Position numbers and translations under genes: made by a program. The notes below the pieces were generated by a model. It did no database searches and was not told the DNA's origin. It was given only the letters and a program-made list of their open reading frames with translations. Positions 15,673 through 18,651 of a DNA stretch of 18,651 nt are shown one piece after another (position 1 is the first letter of the stretch; the number at the start of each line of letters is the position of its first letter). Location of the stretch: contig JAEWKP010000164.1 in assembly GCA_023393655.1 (NCBI GenBank), positions 1-18,651 of the forward strand, read 5' to 3'. This DNA is from Pseudomonadota bacterium. Lineage in GTDB: Bacteria; Pseudomonadota; Alphaproteobacteria; Rhizobiales; Beijerinckiaceae.

Positions 15673-16341
15673 TCAGAGGCCGAAGACGCCGGGCAGGCCG
15701 CCGATGTCCTTGATCTCGGTGTAGCCGTAATACGGGTTTGCCGGCTCGTGCCCGCGATTGACCCAGACCTTGTTCCTGATGCCGAGATCATGGGCCGTCA
15801 TCAGGTCGTAGCGGAACGAGGACGAGACGTGGCAGACGTCCTCCGGCCCGCAGCCCAGCATGTCGAACATGTATTCGAAGCCCTTCATGCGCGGCTTGTA
15901 GGAGCGCGCCTGCTCGGCCGTATAGACGGCATGGAAGGGCGCGCCGAGCCGGGCGACATTGTGCGGAATCTGGTCGTTATCCGCATTGGAGAGAATGACG
16001 AGCGGGATTTCCTTCGCCACCTTGGCAAGGCCCTCCGGCACGTCCGCATGCGGCCCCCAGGTCGGCACCTGTTCGTAGACCCAGCGCGCATCCTCGGGCC
16101 GGAAGGCGACGCCGTTGCGGCGGCAGGTCCGCTCCAGCGAATTGTAGACGACCTCTTCATAGGGCTTCCAGTCGCCGAGAATCTCGTCGAGCCGGTAAGC
16201 CGAGAAATTCGCGATGAAGGCCCGCATCGCCGGCTCGTCCAGCTTGTCGCCGTAGAGCGCGCGCGCCGCCTTATCCATCGCGAAATAGATCAGCGTGCCA
16301 TGGCAGTCGAAGGTCACGAATTTGGGCTTGATGACGGTCAT
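15673..16341 (-). CDS. HAD-superfamily hydrolase, type II haloacid-dehalogenase-like
   Basis: A 222-residue cytoplasmic HAD hydrolase. Motif I FDCHGTL has nucleophile D12 and T16, without the second Asp that phosphatases use at D+2; motif II is LSNAD (S118); motif III is RSYKPR (K149); motif IV is HVSSSFRYD with D179. This matches the L-2-haloacid dehalogenase subgroup in layout. The Arg and Asn known to be important in L-2-haloacid dehalogenases (R41 and N177 in the Pseudomonas YL enzyme) do not appear at the aligned places, where Ile/Ala and Ser stand, so real dehalogenation is doubtful. ATG 16341 has AGGGGA upstream. It is the first gene of a two-gene operon with the FAD oxidoreductase. 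The true substrate is unknown. Confidence 0.88.
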   Translation of the reverse strand: MTVIKPKFVTFDCHGTLIYFAMDKAARALYGDKLDEPAMRAFIANFSAYRLDEILGDWKPYEEVVYNSLERTCRRNGVAFRPEDARWVYEQVPTWGPHADVPEGLAKVAKEIPLVILSNADNDQIPHNVARLGAPFHAVYTAEQARSYKPRMKGFEYMFDMLGCGPEDVCHVSSSFRYDLMTAHDLGIRNKVWVNRGHEPANPYYGYTEIKDIGGLPGVFGL

Positions 16342-16661
16342 CCGCGGAAATCCCCTATGGCGAAACGGTTGTGGCCGTTGCTGGGATCATAAACGGGCCT
16401 CAAACGGCGCGAGCACCGCATTGCCCGCGATAGGAAGCACAAACTGCCGTCCGTCCGTGAGGCTATGGCAGAGAGTTCCGCTTGTATCGCGGTGGAAGCC
16501 CGCCTCGCCTGCCGATTGGCGGCTCGTTCCCGCCCGCCGTGGCATTCCATGCGGTCGCCATGCGTTCCTACGGCCGAAGATGTCGCGTCGAGCCGTTCCT
16601 CAGGAGCAACTGCGCCGGCGCACCGCCTATCCATGGAGCATCGGATAAGAAGCGAAGCAGC
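16342..16661. promoter_or_regulatory. Divergent 320-base gap, HAD hydrolase / GNAT B
   Basis: No convincing gene: the open frame running in from 16482 is an upstream extension of the GNAT B frame and lacks conserved content. The HAD-proximal part contains three AAACGG hexamers (16363-16368, 16391-16396, 16402-16407), the last two one helical turn apart, an AACGG-N6-CCGTT dyad at 16364-16379, TATGAT on the minus strand (16386-16391) as a good -10 for the HAD operon, and the shared motif at 16419-16440. The part from 16441 to 16661 shows nothing distinctive. Confidence 0.55.
16419..16440. repeat. Intergenic motif copy 2 (shared with 8660-8680)
   Basis: Built as CATT, G, CCCGC, GAT, AGGAAGCAC. 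It matches copy 1 at 19 of 21 aligned bases with a one-base gap, in the same orientation. It lies 77 bases before the minus-strand HAD start, close to the 71 bases seen for copy 1 and GNAT A, and 221 bases before the GNAT B start. Probable binding site of a shared regulator. Confidence 0.55.
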
Positions 16662-17513
16662 ATGGAACAGGAAACGATCGATCTCGTCGCCTTCGACGGA
16701 TGCCATCTCGATGGAGCCGTTCAGCTTTCGCGCGAGGCGGGCTGGCCGCATCGGCGCGAGGACTGGGCCATGCTCCTGGCTCTCAGCCATGGCTTCGTGG
16801 CTCTGCGGGGCGATGTTGTGGTCGGCACGGCTTTTTTGACGCCCTTCGGAGACGATCGTGCAACCATCAACATGGTGATCGTTGCGGCCAGCATGCGTGG
16901 GCGCGGCCTTGGCCGGAAGCTCATGGATGCCGCCCTGCAGACCTGCGGCGCCCGGGAATGCCGCCTCACCGCGACCACGGACGGCCTGCCTCTCTATGAG
17001 AAACTGGGGTTCGAGGCGACGCACGAGATCCGCCAGCACCAGGGCATTCCCGCGCTGTTGCCGGCGGATGCAGCGAGCGACGCGTTCAATCTGAATTGGA
17101 TCGGTCAAGAGAACTTCCACGCCGTCGCCGCGCTCGATCTGGAAGCTCAGGGCGTCGACCGCCGCCCGCTGCTCAGGCTCCTGGCCGAAGCCGGCCGCAC
17201 GGTCGTCCTGCGCGAAGCCGGCCAGACCGTCGGCTATGCCGCTCTGCGCCCGTTCGGCCGCGGCGAGGTTATCGGTCCCGTCGTCGCGAAGACGCTGGAA
17301 CAAGCGCAGAGCCTCATGAGCTTCCTGATCGCCAGCCGGCCCGGCGCCTTCCTACGCGTCGACACAGCCGAATGGCCCGCGCTTTCGCCATGGCTTTCCG
17401 CGCGCGGCCTCGTCGGCGTCGGCGGTGGCATTGCCATGCGCCGCAACGCGACCGGCCGGCGACCGCCCGGCCCCGCCAAACCCTTCGCTCTCGCCAGTCA
17501 GGCGCTCGGATAA
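16662..17513 (+). CDS. Tandem GNAT-fold N-acetyltransferase (paralog B)
   Basis: A 283-residue protein with two acetyltransferase-like halves. The first has GWPHR at 27-31, the acetyl-CoA loop RGRGLG at 79-84 and LTATTDGLPLYEKLGF at 102-117, a complete GNAT C-terminal motif. The second (about 145-260) holds GVDRRPL, RPFGRGEVIGPV at 196-207 and FLRVDT at 230-235. It ends FALASQALG, nearly the same as paralog A. ATG 16662 begins conserved sequence; the frame is open further upstream but without family similarity, and the ribosome site is weak. The aminotransferase gene follows after 15 bases, so the two are co-transcribed. The acyl-CoA loop is closer to the GNAT consensus here than in paralog A. 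Acceptor unknown; an amine handled by the same locus is the likeliest guess. Confidence 0.88.
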   Translation: MEQETIDLVAFDGCHLDGAVQLSREAGWPHRREDWAMLLALSHGFVALRGDVVVGTAFLTPFGDDRATINMVIVAASMRGRGLGRKLMDAALQTCGARECRLTATTDGLPLYEKLGFEATHEIRQHQGIPALLPADAASDAFNLNWIGQENFHAVAALDLEAQGVDRRPLLRLLAEAGRTVVLREAGQTVGYAALRPFGRGEVIGPVVAKTLEQAQSLMSFLIASRPGAFLRVDTAEWPALSPWLSARGLVGVGGGIAMRRNATGRRPPGPAKPFALASQALG

Positions 17514-17528
17514 GCTTGGAGAACCGCC

Positions 17529-18651
17529 ATGTTGAGCAATTCCCTGATCGAACTCGACCGCGAACACTGGAATCATCCGGTCGCCTCCTATCGCGGCCAT
17601 GAGAAGGCCGGGGTGCGCGTGCTGCGCTCCGCGAAGGGTGCGACCATCACCGACGCTTCCGGCAAGCAGCTCATCGACGGCTTCGCCGGGCTATGGTGCG
17701 TGAATGCCGGGTACGGTTATGACAGCATCGTCGAGGCCGCCGCGAACCAGATGCGCGAACTCGCCTATGCGACCGGCTATTTCGGCCTCGGCTCCGAACC
17801 CGCGATCCGGCTGGCGGCCGAGCTCGCCGAGCGTTCGCCGGGGGATCTCAACCGCGTCTATTTCACGCTCGGCGGCTCCGACGCCGTCGACTCGACGGTC
17901 CGCTTCATCCGCTATTACCAGCAGGCCCGCGGCAAGCCGCAGAAGGACCAGTTCATCTCGATCGAGCAGGGCTACCATGGCTCCTCGACCGTCGGCGCCG
18001 GCCTCACCGCCCTGCCCGCTTTCCATGCCGGCTTCGGCGTGCCCTATGACTGGCAGCACAAGATTCCGTCGCACTACACCTACCGCAATCCGGTCGGTTC
18101 CGAGACGGAAGCCGTCATCGCCGCCTCGCTGGCTGCGCTGAGGGCCAAGGTCGAGGCCGTGGGCGGCGCCGATCGCGTCGCGGCCTTCTATTGCGAGCCG
18201 ATTCAGGGCTCCGGCGGCGTGCTCGTTCCGCCGCCGGGTTGGGTCAAGGCGATGCGCGAACTCTGCCGCGAACTCGACATCCTCTTCGTCGCCGACGAGG
18301 TCATCACCGGATTCGGGCGCACCGGCCCGCTCTTCGCCTGCGAGGACGAGGGCATCGTCCCCGACCTGATGACGGTCGCGAAGGGGCTGACCTCGGGCTA
18401 TGTGCCGATGGGTGCCGTGCTGATGTCGCAGAAGGTCTATGACGTCATCGCGGACGGCGCGGGCGCCGCGGCGGTCGGCCACGGCTACACCTATTCCGCC
18501 CATCCGGTCAGCGCCGCCGTGGGCCTCGAGGTGCTGCGTCTCTACGAGAACGGCCTGCTCGACAATGGCCGCAGGGCCGGCGCGCGCCTGATGGCCGGGC
18601 TGGAAAGCCTCAGCGATCACCCGCTCGTCGGCGAAGTCCGCGGCCGCGGCA
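17529..18651 (+). CDS. Class III PLP aminotransferase, SpuC-like (cut by right edge)
   Basis: The first 374 codons of a fold-type I, class III aminotransferase, which moves an amino group, usually from an omega-amine, to pyruvate or 2-oxoglutarate. PLP contacts visible are YHG at 149-151, EPIQGSGG at 223-230, D256 in VADEVITGFGRTG and the Schiff-base K285 in TVAKGLTSGY. The pattern DGFAGLWCVNAGYG and the final DHPLVGEVRG strongly resemble SpuC, the putrescine/polyamine-pyruvate aminotransferase of Pseudomonas. Where that group has GSGSEAND for phosphate binding, this protein has GGSDAVDS, so it belongs to a distinct clade and its substrate may differ. ATG 17529 follows GGAG at about 7 bases, and the gene is 15 bases behind GNAT B. 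About 80-90 C-terminal residues are missing. Confidence 0.92.
   Translation, partial: MLSNSLIELDREHWNHPVASYRGHEKAGVRVLRSAKGATITDASGKQLIDGFAGLWCVNAGYGYDSIVEAAANQMRELAYATGYFGLGSEPAIRLAAELAERSPGDLNRVYFTLGGSDAVDSTVRFIRYYQQARGKPQKDQFISIEQGYHGSSTVGAGLTALPAFHAGFGVPYDWQHKIPSHYTYRNPVGSETEAVIAASLAALRAKVEAVGGADRVAAFYCEPIQGSGGVLVPPPGWVKAMRELCRELDILFVADEVITGFGRTGPLFACEDEGIVPDLMTVAKGLTSGYVPMGAVLMSQKVYDVIADGAGAAAVGHGYTYSAHPVSAAVGLEVLRLYENGLLDNGRRAGARLMAGLESLSDHPLVGEVRGRG

Noticed and set aside
15673..16341. Phosphonoacetaldehyde hydrolase (PhnX), which with an aminotransferase would suggest aminoethylphosphonate use
   Set aside because: The nucleophile block is FDCHGTL and not the PhnX-type DWAGT block, and no phosphonate transport genes are present.
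16465..16839. A 124-codon plus-strand frame in the HAD/GNAT B gap
   Set aside because: Runs into the GNAT B gene out of frame, low-complexity product, no ribosome site. Not supported as a small gene.
7683..18651. Ectoine degradation locus (aminotransferase plus semialdehyde dehydrogenase plus deacylase)
   Set aside because: No ectoine hydrolase (DoeA, M24-like) or DoeB-type deacetylase is visible, and the transporter is peptide-class rather than an Eha/Uhe type. Not supported by the window.
1..18651. CRISPR arrays, tRNAs, rRNAs, insertion sequences, riboswitches
   Set aside because: No regularly spaced repeats, no clover-leaf or ribosomal signatures, no transposase frame and no terminal inverted repeats were seen.

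Overview
The window is high-GC coding DNA with strong GC3 bias (long antisense shadow frames), SD-led starts that include GTG and TTG, and accessory catabolic genes of the kind common in Hyphomicrobiales (rhizobia-like Alphaproteobacteria such as Bosea or Mesorhizobium relatives). The taxon is an inference from gene content and style; no rRNA or other marker is present. I see no mobile element, CRISPR array, tRNA or rRNA.

Region 1 (1-6683, minus strand) is one tightly packed operon read right to left: an M20 amidohydrolase, a Tat-exported family 5 solute-binding protein, a DppB-like permease, a DppC-like permease, a fused two-domain DppD/DppF-like ATPase, and a second M20 amidohydrolase cut by the left edge. 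It is a complete peptide/opine/nickel-class importer bracketed by two amide-bond hydrolases, so the cargo is probably an N-acylated or peptide-like compound. A HutC-type GntR regulator (6819-7631, plus) is divergent from it, across an AT-rich gap holding operator-like sequences.

Region 2 (7683-14304): a tandem GNAT acetyltransferase (minus, TTG start) faces the regulator. Across a 282-base gap a plus-strand series begins: GhrA-like 2-hydroxyacid dehydrogenase, small cupin, aldehyde dehydrogenase, tartrate/D-malate dehydrogenase-like enzyme and GabD-like succinate-semialdehyde dehydrogenase. The last three are closely spaced. The series ends at a perfect 14-bp hairpin.

Region 3 (14370-18651): a minus-strand pair (HAD hydrolase, then PuuB-like FAD amine oxidase) diverges, across a 320-base gap, from a plus-strand pair (a second tandem GNAT acetyltransferase, then a SpuC-like class III aminotransferase cut by the right edge).

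Taken together this looks like an import-and-degrade locus for an amine or N-acyl amine. Acyltransferase, amine oxidase, aldehyde dehydrogenase, deacylase, aminotransferase and GabD are all here, while a PuuA glutamyl ligase and PuuD hydrolase are not. That set could form an acyl-protected version of the Puu putrescine pathway ending at succinate, which is a hypothesis. Two further observations support a single regulated unit: the two GNAT proteins are paralogs, and a nearly identical 21-22 base motif lies in both GNAT-associated divergent gaps (8660-8680 and 16419-16440).
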